DNA of 64,000 bases from Pseudothauera rhizosphaerae (GCF_004801305.1 NZ_SSOD01000013.1:82494-146493), one strand, 5' to 3'; positions 1-8,568 are shown, counted from the stretch's first letter. Made by a program: numbers and translations. Notes: a model not told the origin generated them from the letters alone.

Positions 1-1739
1 TCGGTGGCGGGGACCATGTGGTCCACGGTGCAGACCAGCATCGGCGCCGACAACAGCTTGCGGATGTCGGCGTCGTGCATCGCCCGCGACAGCAGCGGGT
101 GGTCGGCGACCACGCCTTCGTAGAGGACGTGGCTGTCTTCCTCGATCAGCTCCTGTACCGAGGCCGAGCCGTGCGCCTCGGCCTCCTGCTCGTAATACTC
201 GAACAGGGCGCGGCTGGCCGAGCCGCCGACGCGGATGGCCAGCTCGTCCTCGCCCAGATGCAGGTCGGTGCGGTAGCTGCGGCCGGTCTGCAAGGTCAGC
301 GTGCGCAGGCCCAGGGCGTAGGTGGCGCGCAGGCCCTGCCGGGAGTCGGCCAGGGCGTAGAGGATGCGGGCGTTGGCGAGCGTCTTGCCGCAGCCGGTGG
401 AGGCCATGTTGACGATGAAGGCACCATGCTCGCGCGCCGCTTCGCGCAGCGCCGTGGCGGCATCGGCGGCCTTGTCCTGCCAGGCGAAGCGCGGGTCGGC
501 GCTGCGCTTGCGCAGGCCGCGATGGTGGGCCAGCCGCGGCAGGTGGCGCTCGAAGGCGGGCAGGGCGTGGGCGATCAGGCCGGCCGTATGTTCCACGCCA
601 AGCAGATGTTCCAGCAGGGATTGATTCGTAACCGTTTGGCCCCGACGATTCTTCGTGGTGTTGGCGAAAACGGTTTGCCCTTCCTGCAAGAAGGGCTTCC
701 GTGCCTGCGCCGGACGATCCTCTTTATCCAGACCGAGGCTGGAGTAATGGTGATCGGCCAGCATCAGGCTCAATCGGGCCAAGTGCATCACGTAGGGGTT
801 GCCGAGCCAGTCGCCATCGCGGCGCCGGCGCAGTTCCAGCAGGCGTCTTGCGAGGCGTGCGGCCTGCGCGCGCCATTTCGGCTCGGCCACCGGCAGCGGG
901 CCGGCGGATTGCCAGTACGGCGCTATCCGTGGCGGTTCGGCCGGCTGGCGGATTTCGTTCCAGTCGTGCGCGACCTGGGCCAAGGGCGTTTCCAGCCAGT
1001 CCAGGCTGAAGCGCCCGGCACGCTTGCCGAGCCAGTCCTGGCTGCCGTCCCCCTTGTCCACCGGAACCAGTGGCAGGCGGTGATGGGTGACTACCAACCA
1101 CGCCACCGCGGCGGCCAAAGGCGGCAGGTTGCGGAATGGATAGGGTGTCGTGGCGTCCAGTCCATCACGCTGGTAGCGTCCGGCGGCGAGCCAGACCTGT
1201 TCGTCGCAGTCCTCCGGATTGGCCAAGCGCTGCAGCCAGTCTTCGTCGTCACCTTCGCCGACGAAGGCCAGGAACAGCCGCAGCGACACCCATTCATGGC
1301 GGTACAGGTTCCTCTCTACCAAGCGGCCGCGCAGGCGGTTCTGGAACGCAATGCCGGCCTTGCCCAGATCGTGCAGCAGCGCCGCCAGTTGCGCGAGCAG
1401 GCGGATGTCTTCCCCCGTATGCCAGTCGTTCTCCGATTCGGCGCGCAGCACGTTGCGGCGGGTGGAGTTGGTCGGCGTGGCGCCCTGGCCGTTGAACTGC
1501 CGTGCATCGCCCACGATCCACAGCAATTCGCTGTGGTCCTTGCCGCGTATCCAGTGGCAGGCCACGGCGGTATTCTTGCGCGCGGTCTTGCGCAGCAGGC
1601 GGCGCAGGGTGTCCAGACCGGCCTGGGTGATCGGCGTCTGCCAAGTGCGGTCGCCGCGCCGTTCGGCGAACTGGTCGAGGATGCGCCGGGTCTCGGTGAG
1701 GGCGTTCTTGGTGCACTGGGAGATGAGCAGCACGTTCAT
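1..1739 (-). CDS. cas3: Type I-F CRISPR-associated helicase/nuclease Cas3 with N-terminal Cas2 domain (partial)
   Basis: Reading leftwards from ATG at 1739, the frame is open to the window edge, giving about 579 residues of a protein usually near 1,100. The N-terminus (MNVLLISQCTKNAL...) is the Cas2-like domain fused to Cas3 in I-F systems. An HD nuclease motif (LLHDLGKAG, H123/D124) follows. A Walker A motif (STGCGKT, around residue 450) starts the helicase. The start overlaps the cas1 stop by 4 bp (ATGA), indicating translational coupling. In I-F systems this protein joins Cas1 in spacer acquisition and degrades DNA recruited by the Csy complex. csy1-4 and the array would lie left of position 1. 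The C-terminal helicase half is not in the window. Confidence 0.93.
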   Translation of the reverse strand, partial: MNVLLISQCTKNALTETRRILDQFAERRGDRTWQTPITQAGLDTLRRLLRKTARKNTAVACHWIRGKDHSELLWIVGDARQFNGQGATPTNSTRRNVLRAESENDWHTGEDIRLLAQLAALLHDLGKAGIAFQNRLRGRLVERNLYRHEWVSLRLFLAFVGEGDDEDWLQRLANPEDCDEQVWLAAGRYQRDGLDATTPYPFRNLPPLAAAVAWLVVTHHRLPLVPVDKGDGSQDWLGKRAGRFSLDWLETPLAQVAHDWNEIRQPAEPPRIAPYWQSAGPLPVAEPKWRAQAARLARRLLELRRRRDGDWLGNPYVMHLARLSLMLADHHYSSLGLDKEDRPAQARKPFLQEGQTVFANTTKNRRGQTVTNQSLLEHLLGVEHTAGLIAHALPAFERHLPRLAHHRGLRKRSADPRFAWQDKAADAATALREAAREHGAFIVNMASTGCGKTLANARILYALADSRQGLRATYALGLRTLTLQTGRSYRTDLHLGEDELAIRVGGSASRALFEYYEQEAEAHGSASVQELIEEDSHVLYEGVVADHPLLSRAMHDADIRKLLSAPMLVCTVDHMVPAT

Positions 1740-2713
1740 GCGGTGCGCTTCCCGGTCTCCGCGGCGATGGCTTTGAGCGTGTCGATCATGAAGTCCAGCG
1801 ATTCGGTCTGCACCAGCGCCTCGATGCAGCTTTCGCGGAATGCCTGTTCGCTGTCGCCGCGCATGGCGGAGATGAAGGCTTGCGGCAGGATCACCGCATC
1901 CTTGACCAGGTCGGCGGCGTCGAACACCAGTCCGCCGCGCCGCGTCTTGCCGTGCAGCACCGCCAGGCCGTGGGGCAGGCCCAGCACCCAGGTGGCCGTC
2001 GCCCCCAGACCGTAGGCGAGATAGTTGCCGTGGTCGAGAAAGCGGTTGGCCGGGTCGCTGCCGGTGCCGCCCTTGGCGCGCGTGAACTCGCCGTAGTCGG
2101 TGGCGTCGCAGGCGAGCTTGAACAGTGTCTTGGTGAGGCGCGCCTCTTCGGTGAGCAGGGCGGTGTTGTCGGGTACCGCGAGGATCGCCCGCCGCGAGGC
2201 CTCAAGCGCGGCTTCCAGGCGTTCGCGAGGAACGATGAAGTCCGCTTCGGCAAGTGCCCGGTTGCCGATCCAGTGTGCCGCGATGCGCGTGAGGCGGGCT
2301 TGCTGGATCGCCTTGGCCGCATTCAGCCGCAGGGAGTCGTCGAACCAGAAACGCACCCAGGACTGCAGGTATTCGGTGGGACGGTACTCGCTTTGCGGCG
2401 AGAACCAGGCGACCTCGAAGTCGACCTCGTTGGCGGTGAACAGAGGCGTTCCCCCGCCGCCGCAGAATCCCACCAGCACACCGGCCTTCGCCAGTTCGCG
2501 CATCGCCGCCTGGGTGATCGACGTGCCCGTACCCAACAGGATGGTGGTGGTGTTGGCGATCGGGATGTTCCAGTACAGGGAGTGCTTGCCCTCGTCGGTG
2601 ACGTACTCGACACGCCCCCCATTCACCAGTACCCGGCAGTGTTCGAGGTAGTAGAGGTTGGCACGCTTGGAGTGGAGGATCGTCTTCAGATCCGTTGGCG
2701 TGAGCACGTCCAT
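1736..2713 (-). CDS. cas1: Type I-F CRISPR-associated endonuclease Cas1
   Basis: This 325-residue protein has the highly conserved I-F Cas1 opening (LTPTDLKTILHSKRANLYYL), then an N-terminal beta domain (GTGTSITQAAMRELAKAG) and a helical catalytic domain. The expected metal-binding residues appear in the segments DYGEFTR (E), LPHGLAVLHG (H) and VFDAADLVKDA (D). ATG 2713 was chosen over an in-frame upstream start because the family begins here and an AGGGGAG ribosome site precedes it. Cas1 integrates new spacers and forms a complex with the Cas2-3 fusion encoded immediately downstream. No leader or repeat is visible in the 137 bp upstream, so the array is probably at the far end of the operon. 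Confidence 0.96.
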   Translation of the reverse strand: MDVLTPTDLKTILHSKRANLYYLEHCRVLVNGGRVEYVTDEGKHSLYWNIPIANTTTILLGTGTSITQAAMRELAKAGVLVGFCGGGGTPLFTANEVDFEVAWFSPQSEYRPTEYLQSWVRFWFDDSLRLNAAKAIQQARLTRIAAHWIGNRALAEADFIVPRERLEAALEASRRAILAVPDNTALLTEEARLTKTLFKLACDATDYGEFTRAKGGTGSDPANRFLDHGNYLAYGLGATATWVLGLPHGLAVLHGKTRRGGLVFDAADLVKDAVILPQAFISAMRGDSEQAFRESCIEALVQTESLDFMIDTLKAIAAETGKRTA

Positions 2714-2850
2714 GCCGTTCGACTCCCCTTGAGGTGACACGGCATTATTCCACAGCGATAGGCCCGCATCACGAACCCGGCGAAGCTGGCCTCCTGTGCG
2801 CTCGCTCGCGGATTACGCCGATCCTTGCGGCATCGGCGGCGAAAACACCC

Positions 2851-3669
2851 TTAACCTCCTCGACTCCCCAGCCGTGTGGAGACCGCCTCCGCGCACGCCC
2901 GCACCTTCTGCGCCGTCACTCCCTCCCAGTCCGGGTCGAAGGCATCCGCCGGACCCATGGCGGTGATGGCCAGGGCCAGGTTGCCGCTGCTGTCAAAGAC
3001 CGGGGCGGAGAAAGCGTTGATGCCGGGGATGGGGTTGCCGACGGCGCGGGCCATGCCGTGCTGGCGGACTTCGGCGACGATCTCGTCCACGTGGCGGCGG
3101 GACAGGCGCAGGGCGGATTGGGGCGAGGCGGCGAACTGGGCCAGTTCTTTCTCCAGGATGGGGCGGGTGATGCGCGCCGGCAGCAGGGCGGCGAAGACGC
3201 GGCCGGTGGCGGACAGCAGCAGCGGCGTCATGACCGTGCCGGGACGCATGTTCACGTGGATCTGCTTGCTGCTTTCCTCGATGCGCACGATGGTGGGGCC
3301 GTGGTTGCCCCACACGGCGATGGCGACGTTGAGCTCGATGTCGTCGGCGAGCCGCGCGGCCTCGATGGTGGCCGCCCGCAGCGGATCCAGGCCGTGCAGT
3401 GCGGAGAGGCCCATCTGCAGCGAGAACGGCCCCAGGCCGTAGCGGCCGGTGAGGGGGTCCTGCTCGATGAGGCCGAGCTTGCCGAAGCTCACCAGGTAGG
3501 GATGGGCCTTGGCCGGCGGCATGCCGGCTTCGCGGGCGAGGTCCTTGAGCATCATCGGCGCGCCGGTGCGCACCAGGGCCTGCAGCAGCGCGCCGCCCAC
3601 CTCGATGGACTGGATGCCGCGCCGGTCCGTGCCGCGGCTGCCCCTGCCTTCTTCCCGTTCTTCTTCCAA
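2851..3669 (-). CDS. IclR-family transcriptional regulator
   Basis: A 272-residue protein with an N-terminal winged helix (about residues 18-80, LQALVRTGAPMMLKDLAREA) and a C-terminal IclR effector-binding domain (about 95-265; signature segments TPLLLSATGRVFAA and INAFSAPVFDSSGNLALAI). The start is TTG at 3669, supported by a purine-rich GAGGGGGAAGG just upstream. It is divergent from the aromatic operon beginning at 3825, the usual arrangement for IclR-type pathway regulators such as PobR or PcaR. It is therefore the likely regulator of that operon, with a ring-hydroxylated aromatic acid or intermediate as effector (inference). Confidence 0.9.
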   Translation of the reverse strand: MEEEREEGRGSRGTDRRGIQSIEVGGALLQALVRTGAPMMLKDLAREAGMPPAKAHPYLVSFGKLGLIEQDPLTGRYGLGPFSLQMGLSALHGLDPLRAATIEAARLADDIELNVAIAVWGNHGPTIVRIEESSKQIHVNMRPGTVMTPLLLSATGRVFAALLPARITRPILEKELAQFAASPQSALRLSRRHVDEIVAEVRQHGMARAVGNPIPGINAFSAPVFDSSGNLALAITAMGPADAFDPDWEGVTAQKVRACAEAVSTRLGSRGG

Positions 3670-3740
3670 GCCTTCCCCCTCGTGCCCTTGGTGGGCGGCA
3701 TCTTAGCAGTTGGGGAGCATACTATTCGCGCCGCCGTAAT

Positions 3741-3769
3741 TTGACAATAGCGAACGTATTGACCATTAA
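3741..3769 (+). promoter_or_regulatory. Candidate operon promoter with embedded operator
   Basis: TTGACA (3741-3746) resembles a -35 box, with a weak CATTAA about 17 bp downstream. A 17-bp inverted repeat CAATA-N7-TATTG (3745-3761) lies between them. A palindrome inside the spacer of a promoter divergent from an IclR gene is a plausible IclR operator. Binding is inferred. Confidence 0.4.
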
Positions 3770-3824
3770 CAAACCGTCGACTAGGATTCGGCCATACCCC
3801 GCATCACCAGAGAGGAGACACCCG

Positions 3825-4787
3825 ATGAACACCAAGGCCTTTGCCTCGCAGGCGGACCTGGAAGAGAAGAAGATCAGCTTCGACAAGCTGTCGGACAACG
3901 CCTGGGCCTACACGGCGGAAGGCGACCCCAACACCGGCATCATCGTCGGCGACGACGCGGTGATGATCGTGGACGCCACCGCCACGCCGGTGATGGCGCA
4001 GGCGGTGATCGCCAAGGTGCGCGAAATCACCGACAAGCCGATCAAGTACGTGGTGCTGACCCACTACCACGCGGTGCGCGTGCTGGGCGCTTCCGGCTAC
4101 AAGGACGAAGGCCTGCAGCAGGTCATCGCCAGCCAGGACACCCGGGACCTGATCGTGGAGCGCGGCCAGCAGGACATGGATTCCGAGATCGGCCGCTTCC
4201 CGCGCCTCTTCAACGCCGTGGAAAGCGTGCCGGGGCTGACCTGGCCGACGCTCACCTTCCAAGGCGAGATGACCCTGTGGCTGGGCAAGCTGGAAGTGAA
4301 GATCAAGCAACTGGGCCGCGGCCATACCAAAGGCGACACCATCGTGTATCTGCCTTCCCAGTCCATCTGCTTCTCCGGCGACCTGGTGGAGGCGGACGCG
4401 GCCTGTTACACCGGCGACGCCTATCTGGCCGACTGGCCGCAGACCCTGGACAACCTGGCGGCGCTGGACTTCCAGAAGCTGGTGCCCGGCCGCGGCCCGG
4501 CCCTGACCACGCCCGAGGCGGTGAAGGCGGGGCTAGCCTACACGCGCGACTTCGTGTCCACGCTGTACCGCAGCGCCCAGGAAGCGGTGGCGCAGGGCTG
4601 TGACCTGAAAGCCGCGATGGCCCACGCCCGCAAGAACATGGACCCGAAGTTCGGCCAGGTCTTCATCTACGAACACTGCCTGCCCTTCGACGTGACGCGC
4701 GCCTTCGACGAGGCGAGCGGCATCCGCGACCCGCGCATCTGGACCGCGGAACGGGACCAGCAGATGTGGCACGCGCTGCAGGAGTAG
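3825..4787 (+). CDS. MBL-fold metallo-hydrolase-like protein with altered metal site
   Basis: First gene of the aromatic operon, 320 residues. ATG 3825 is preceded by AGAGGAG, so an upstream in-frame ATG at 3741 is discounted. The metallo-beta-lactamase fold is indicated by the strand/loop THYH, GRGHTKGDTIVY and CFSGDLVEAD. The first motif reads HYHAVR instead of HxHxDH, and the usual C-terminal PGHGP reads PGRGP. The site-1 histidines and the bridging Asp are thus kept, while the Asp/His/His set of the second metal site is replaced. A mononuclear or non-hydrolytic role is possible. Its substrate is unknown; position suggests it acts on an intermediate of the pathway encoded downstream. Confidence 0.85.
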   Translation: MNTKAFASQADLEEKKISFDKLSDNAWAYTAEGDPNTGIIVGDDAVMIVDATATPVMAQAVIAKVREITDKPIKYVVLTHYHAVRVLGASGYKDEGLQQVIASQDTRDLIVERGQQDMDSEIGRFPRLFNAVESVPGLTWPTLTFQGEMTLWLGKLEVKIKQLGRGHTKGDTIVYLPSQSICFSGDLVEADAACYTGDAYLADWPQTLDNLAALDFQKLVPGRGPALTTPEAVKAGLAYTRDFVSTLYRSAQEAVAQGCDLKAAMAHARKNMDPKFGQVFIYEHCLPFDVTRAFDEASGIRDPRIWTAERDQQMWHALQE

Positions 4788-4800
4788 GAATAGCGACACC

Positions 4801-4890
4801 GCTCGCCCTGAGCCCTTCGGCAAGCTCAGGACAGGCTTTGTCGAAGGGCGGTGCCGGCAATCGGGCTTCGACAGGCTCAGCCCGAACGGT
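4801..4890. repeat. Palindromic intergenic repeat, copy 1
   Basis: Between the MBL gene and the FAD monooxygenase gene. It contains inverted segments of the type CTTTGTCGAAGGGC and GGGCTTCGACAGGCTCAGCC, ending in CGAACGGT. Related copies occur at 6885-6948 and 9413-9530. The unit resembles the REP-like CGTTCGGGCTGAGCCTGTCGAAG repeats of many proteobacteria. Confidence 0.8.
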
Positions 4891-4973
4891 ATTTGCCCAA
4901 CAGGGTTTATAGACGGAACCGGTGACGGCCCATAGAAGGCCGCCCGGCGAGACGAGCAAAAGGAGGAGACACC

Positions 4974-6638
4974 GTGCTGAGCACGTATCAATACCCGAAG
5001 TACGCCTACCGGCGCCCGCTGGAAGTGGCGGAAGCCCGCGACGGGCATTACCCGGTGGTGGTGGTGGGCGCCGGCCCGGTGGGGCTGGCGGCGGCCATCG
5101 ATCTGGCCATGCAGGGCACGCCGGTGCTGGTGCTGGACAACGACGACACCGTGTCCATCGGCTCCCGCGGCGTGTGTTACGCCAAGCGTGCGCTGGAAGT
5201 GCTGGACCGCCTGGGCTGCGGCGAGGAAATGGTGGCCAAGGGCGTGTCCTGGAACGTGGGCCGCACCTTCTTCCGCGAGCGCGAGGTGTTCAACTTCAAC
5301 CTGTGCCCGGAGCCGGACCACCACCGCCCGGGCATGATCAACCTGCAGCAGTACTACCTGGAAGAGTACCTGGTGCGCCGCGCTGAGGAGCTGGGCAACG
5401 TCGACCTGCGCTGGAAGAACGAGGTCATCGCGGTCACGCCCGGCGCGGACAAGGTCGGCCTGCGGGTGGAAACGCCGGACGGCGCCTACACCTTGACCTG
5501 CGACTGGCTCATCGTGGGCGACGGCGCGCGCTCGCCCATCCGCCACATGCTGGGCCTGGAGGTGGAAGGCAAGATCTTCATGGACCGCTTCCTGATCGCC
5601 GACGTGGTGATGAAGGCGGACTACCCCGCCGAGCGCTGGTTCTGGTTCGACCCGCCCTTCCACCCCGGCCAGTCCGTGCTGCTGCACAAGCAGGCGGACA
5701 ACGTGTGGCGCATCGACTTCCAGCTCGGCTGGAACGTGGACCCGGAAGAGGAGAAGAGGCCGGAGAAGGTGATCCCGCGCATCCGCGCCATGCTGGGGGA
5801 CGAACGGGAGTTCGAGCTGGAATGGGTGAGCATCTACACCTTCCAGTGCCGCCGCATGAACGACTTCCGCCACGGCCGCGTGCTCTTCGTCGGCGACGCC
5901 GCGCACCAGGTCTCGCCCTTCGGCGCGCGGGGAGCGAATTCCGGCATCCAGGACACGGACAACCTGGTGTGGAAGCTCCGGCTGGTGATGGACGGCAAGG
6001 CGCCGTCCGCGCTGCTCGACACCTATTCGGCGGAGCGCACCTTCGGCGCGGACGAGAACATCATGAACTCGACCCGCTCCACGGACTTCATCACCCCCAA
6101 GAGCGCGGTCAGCAAGACCTTCCGCAACGCGGTGCTGGATCTGGCGCAGCGGTACCCGTTCGCCCGCGCCCTGGTGAACTCAGGGCGGCTGTCGGTGCCC
6201 TGCTTCCTCACCGAATCGCGCCTGAACACGCCGGATGCCGACACCTTCGCCGGCCACATGGTGCCCGGCGCGCCCATGGAAGGCGCCCCGGTGCACACCG
6301 ACGGCGCCGACTGGCTGCTGCAGGTGCTGGGCAACCGCTTCCAGTTGCTCTACTACGTGGAAGACGCCGCCGCGCTGGACGCCGCCACCGCCGGCGCGCT
6401 GACGGGGCTCGCCGATGGCGCCATCCCCGTGCAGGCCCTGGTGGTGGCCGCCCGCGGCAACGCGCCCATGGGACTGAGAACGGTCATCGACGGCAAGGGC
6501 CGCATCCGCGAACGCTACGACCTGCAGCCGGGCACCTGCTACCTCGCCCGCCCCGACCAACACGTGGCCGCACGCTGGCGCACGCTGGACGCCACCCGGG
6601 TTCGTGCGGCCGTCGCCCGCGCCACCTGCAACGCCTGA
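4974..6638 (+). CDS. FAD-dependent aromatic hydroxylase (MhpA/PheA-type flavin monooxygenase)
   Basis: A 554-residue single-component flavoprotein monooxygenase. It has the Rossmann motif GAGPVG (residues 32-37), the DG motif (IVGDGARSPIR) and the GD motif (LFVGDAAHQVSPFGARG, near residue 302) followed by GANSGIQD. The start is GTG 4974, preceded by AGGAGGAGA. The family hydroxylates phenolic rings with NAD(P)H and O2, as in 3-(3-hydroxyphenyl)propionate or 3-hydroxybenzoate hydroxylases. The downstream isomerase and fumarylacetoacetase-like hydrolase imply that its product enters a gentisate- or homogentisate-type ring-cleavage route. The exact substrate cannot be read from sequence. Confidence 0.88.
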   Translation: MLSTYQYPKYAYRRPLEVAEARDGHYPVVVVGAGPVGLAAAIDLAMQGTPVLVLDNDDTVSIGSRGVCYAKRALEVLDRLGCGEEMVAKGVSWNVGRTFFREREVFNFNLCPEPDHHRPGMINLQQYYLEEYLVRRAEELGNVDLRWKNEVIAVTPGADKVGLRVETPDGAYTLTCDWLIVGDGARSPIRHMLGLEVEGKIFMDRFLIADVVMKADYPAERWFWFDPPFHPGQSVLLHKQADNVWRIDFQLGWNVDPEEEKRPEKVIPRIRAMLGDEREFELEWVSIYTFQCRRMNDFRHGRVLFVGDAAHQVSPFGARGANSGIQDTDNLVWKLRLVMDGKAPSALLDTYSAERTFGADENIMNSTRSTDFITPKSAVSKTFRNAVLDLAQRYPFARALVNSGRLSVPCFLTESRLNTPDADTFAGHMVPGAPMEGAPVHTDGADWLLQVLGNRFQLLYYVEDAAALDAATAGALTGLADGAIPVQALVVAARGNAPMGLRTVIDGKGRIRERYDLQPGTCYLARPDQHVAARWRTLDATRVRAAVARATCNA

Positions 6639-6651
6639 AGGAGCCCGACCC

Positions 6652-6876
6652 ATGGCACTGAACACCCAACCCAACTTCTTCGAGCCGGGCAAGCACTACT
6701 TCCGCAGCTTCAGCCCCGGCGACGATTTCTACGAACTGCTCATCGACACCCACCGGGACCTCTCCGACGAACGGAGCGCCCAGGTGAACGCCCGCCTGAT
6801 CCTGCTGCTCGCCAACCACATCGGCGACATCGCGGTGCTGCGCGAGGCACTGACGATCGCCCGCGAGGGCGTGTAG
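6652..6876 (+). CDS. DUF2783 small protein
   Basis: A 74-residue protein with the segment LSDERSAQVNARLILLLANH, which matches what I recall of DUF2783 proteins found beside flavin monooxygenases. The start ATG 6652 follows a GAAGGAG ribosome site 14 bp after the hydroxylase stop. No catalytic motif, signal peptide or membrane segment is seen. Its fixed position between the hydroxylase and the VOC protein suggests an accessory or stabilising role for one of them (inference). Function unknown. Confidence 0.75.
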   Translation: MALNTQPNFFEPGKHYFRSFSPGDDFYELLIDTHRDLSDERSAQVNARLILLLANHIGDIAVLREALTIAREGV

Positions 6877-6884
6877 ACCAAAGT

Positions 6885-6948
6885 CCGTTCGCCCTGAGCC
6901 TGTCGAAGGGCGCCCGAAACCGGGCTTCGACAGGCTCAGCCCGAACGG
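6885..6948. repeat. Palindromic intergenic repeat, copy 2
   Basis: CCGTTCGCCCTGAGCCTGTC ... GGCTCAGCCCGAACGG forms a near-perfect hairpin of about 64 bp between the DUF2783 and VOC genes. It could also act as an RNA stem within the operon transcript. Same family as 4801-4890 and the core of 9413-9530. Confidence 0.85.
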
Positions 6949-6976
6949 ATGCCCCCATCGACCCGGAGGTAACCTC

Positions 6977-7522
6977 ATGCTGGTCAAGAAAATCCACCAC
7001 GTCGCCTACCGCTGCAAGGACGCGCTGGAGACCGCGCGCTGGTACGAGAAGCACCTGGGCATGAAGCTGGTGCTGTCCATCGCGGAAGACGCCGTGCCGT
7101 CCACCAAGGAACCCGACCCCTACATGCACATCTTCCTCGACGCCGGCGGCGGCAACATCCTCGCCTTCTTCGAACTGCCCACCCGCACGCCCATGGGGCG
7201 CGACCCCAACACCCCGGCGTGGACCCAGCATCTGGCGCTGGAAGTCGGCTCCATGCAGGAGTTGCTCGACACCAAGGCGCGCCTGGAAGCCGCGGGCATC
7301 GACGTGGTCGGCCCCACGGACCACGCCCTGTTCCAGTCCATCTACTTCTTCGACCCCAGCGGCCACCGCCTGGAACTCGCCGCCAACACGCTGCGCCCGG
7401 GCATGCTGGAGGCGCTGGATCAGGTCAAGTGGGAGATGCTGGAAGAATGGTCGCAGACGAAGAAGGCGCCGAAGCATGCCGCCTGGATGCATGACGGACG
7501 CTACAAGGAGATGTTCAATTGA
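6977..7522 (+). CDS. VOC-superfamily protein, candidate ring-cleavage dioxygenase
   Basis: A 181-residue vicinal-oxygen-chelate protein with two beta-alpha-beta-beta-beta modules. The three metal ligands typical of the fold are visible: H8 (KIHHVAYR), H85 (WTQHLALEV) and E133 (GHRLELAA). RBS CGGAGGTAA precedes ATG 6977. VOC proteins include extradiol dioxygenases and glyoxalases. No cupin-type gentisate or homogentisate dioxygenase is present in the operon, yet the downstream genes process ring-fission products, so this protein is the best candidate for the missing cleavage step. It is short for a classical two-domain extradiol enzyme, so an isomerase or lyase role remains possible. Its TGA overlaps the TTG start of the next gene. 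Confidence 0.8.
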   Translation: MLVKKIHHVAYRCKDALETARWYEKHLGMKLVLSIAEDAVPSTKEPDPYMHIFLDAGGGNILAFFELPTRTPMGRDPNTPAWTQHLALEVGSMQELLDTKARLEAAGIDVVGPTDHALFQSIYFFDPSGHRLELAANTLRPGMLEALDQVKWEMLEEWSQTKKAPKHAAWMHDGRYKEMFN

Positions 7523-8547
7523 AGCTCGCCACCATCAAGCACGGCGGCCGCGACGGCACCCTGGTCGTGGTCAGCCGCGACCTCACGCGCTGCCAGGCCG
7601 TGAGCGGCATCGCCCGCACGCTGCAGGCCGCGCTGGATGACTGGGACAGCACGGCGCCGGAGTTGGAACTGGTCTACGACATGCTCAATGGCGGCTCATC
7701 TGCGTTGGCTACGCGGCACGCCATGCCCTTCGACCCCACGCGCTGCCATTCGCCGCTGCCCCGCGCCTACCAGTGGGCGGACGGCTCGGCCTACATCAAC
7801 CACGTGGAGCTGGTGCGCCGCGCCCGGGGTGCCGAGCTGCCGCCGGAATTCCACACCGACCCGCTGATGTACCAGGGCGGCTCCGACAGCTTCGTCGGCC
7901 CCCGCGACGACATCGTCGCCGCCAGCGAGGACTGGGGCATCGACTTCGAGGCCGAGGTGGCGGCGGTCACCGGCGACGTGGGGATGGGCGCGGGCGTGGA
8001 CGAATGCGCCGCCGCCGTCCGCCTGCTGATGCTGGTGAACGACGTCAGCCTGCGCAACCTGATCCCGGCCGAGCTCGCCAAGGGCTTCGGCTTCTTCCAG
8101 TCCAAGCCGGCCTCCGCCTTCAGCCCGGTGGCGGTCACGCCCGACGAACTGGGCGCGGCCTGGCGCGACGGCAAGCTGCACCGCCCGCTGGAAGTGGAAC
8201 TCAACGGCCAGCCCTTCGGCCGCCCGGACGCGGGCACGGACATGACCTTCTCCTTCCCCCGACTGATCGCCCATGCGGCGAAGACGCGGGAGCTGGAAGC
8301 CGGCTCCATCGTCGGCTCCGGCACGGTCTCCAACAAGCAGGGCGGGCTGTACGGTTCCAGTATCGCCAACGGCGGCGTGGGCTACTGCTGCCTCGCCGAG
8401 GTGCGCATGTACGAGACCATCGAAACGGGCAAACCGGCCACGCCTTTCATGCGCTTCGGCGACCGGGTGAGGATCGACATGCGCGACGAGGCGGGCCACA
8501 GCATCTTCGGCACCATCGAGCAGAAGGTGGTACAACTCCTGCCTTGA
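7519..8547 (+). CDS. Fumarylacetoacetate hydrolase family protein
   Basis: A 342-residue protein with the FAH C-terminal fold. The metal-binding acidic cluster is visible as DFEAEVAAVTGDV, with later segments VNDVSLRN, FQSKPASAFSPVAV and GSGTVSNKQGG. The start codon is TTG at 7519, overlapping the VOC stop (TTGA), consistent with translational coupling. Family members hydrolyse fumarylacetoacetate or fumarylpyruvate into fumarate plus acetoacetate or pyruvate. The adjacent maleylacetoacetate isomerase supports this as the last step of the pathway. Confidence 0.9.
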   Translation: MKLATIKHGGRDGTLVVVSRDLTRCQAVSGIARTLQAALDDWDSTAPELELVYDMLNGGSSALATRHAMPFDPTRCHSPLPRAYQWADGSAYINHVELVRRARGAELPPEFHTDPLMYQGGSDSFVGPRDDIVAASEDWGIDFEAEVAAVTGDVGMGAGVDECAAAVRLLMLVNDVSLRNLIPAELAKGFGFFQSKPASAFSPVAVTPDELGAAWRDGKLHRPLEVELNGQPFGRPDAGTDMTFSFPRLIAHAAKTRELEAGSIVGSGTVSNKQGGLYGSSIANGGVGYCCLAEVRMYETIETGKPATPFMRFGDRVRIDMRDEAGHSIFGTIEQKVVQLLP

Positions 8548-8568
8548 ACCGCCGTGCCCGACTGCCCC

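Noticed and set aside
18..2015. Long plus-strand frame of 665 codons opposite cas3/cas1
   Set aside because: It is antisense to two well-supported genes, has no recognisable domain, and long spurious frames are expected in GC-rich DNA.
4801..6948. Palindromic repeats as intrinsic terminators
   Set aside because: No T-runs follow and they lie inside a co-directional operon with downstream pathway genes; the repeat-family explanation is better.
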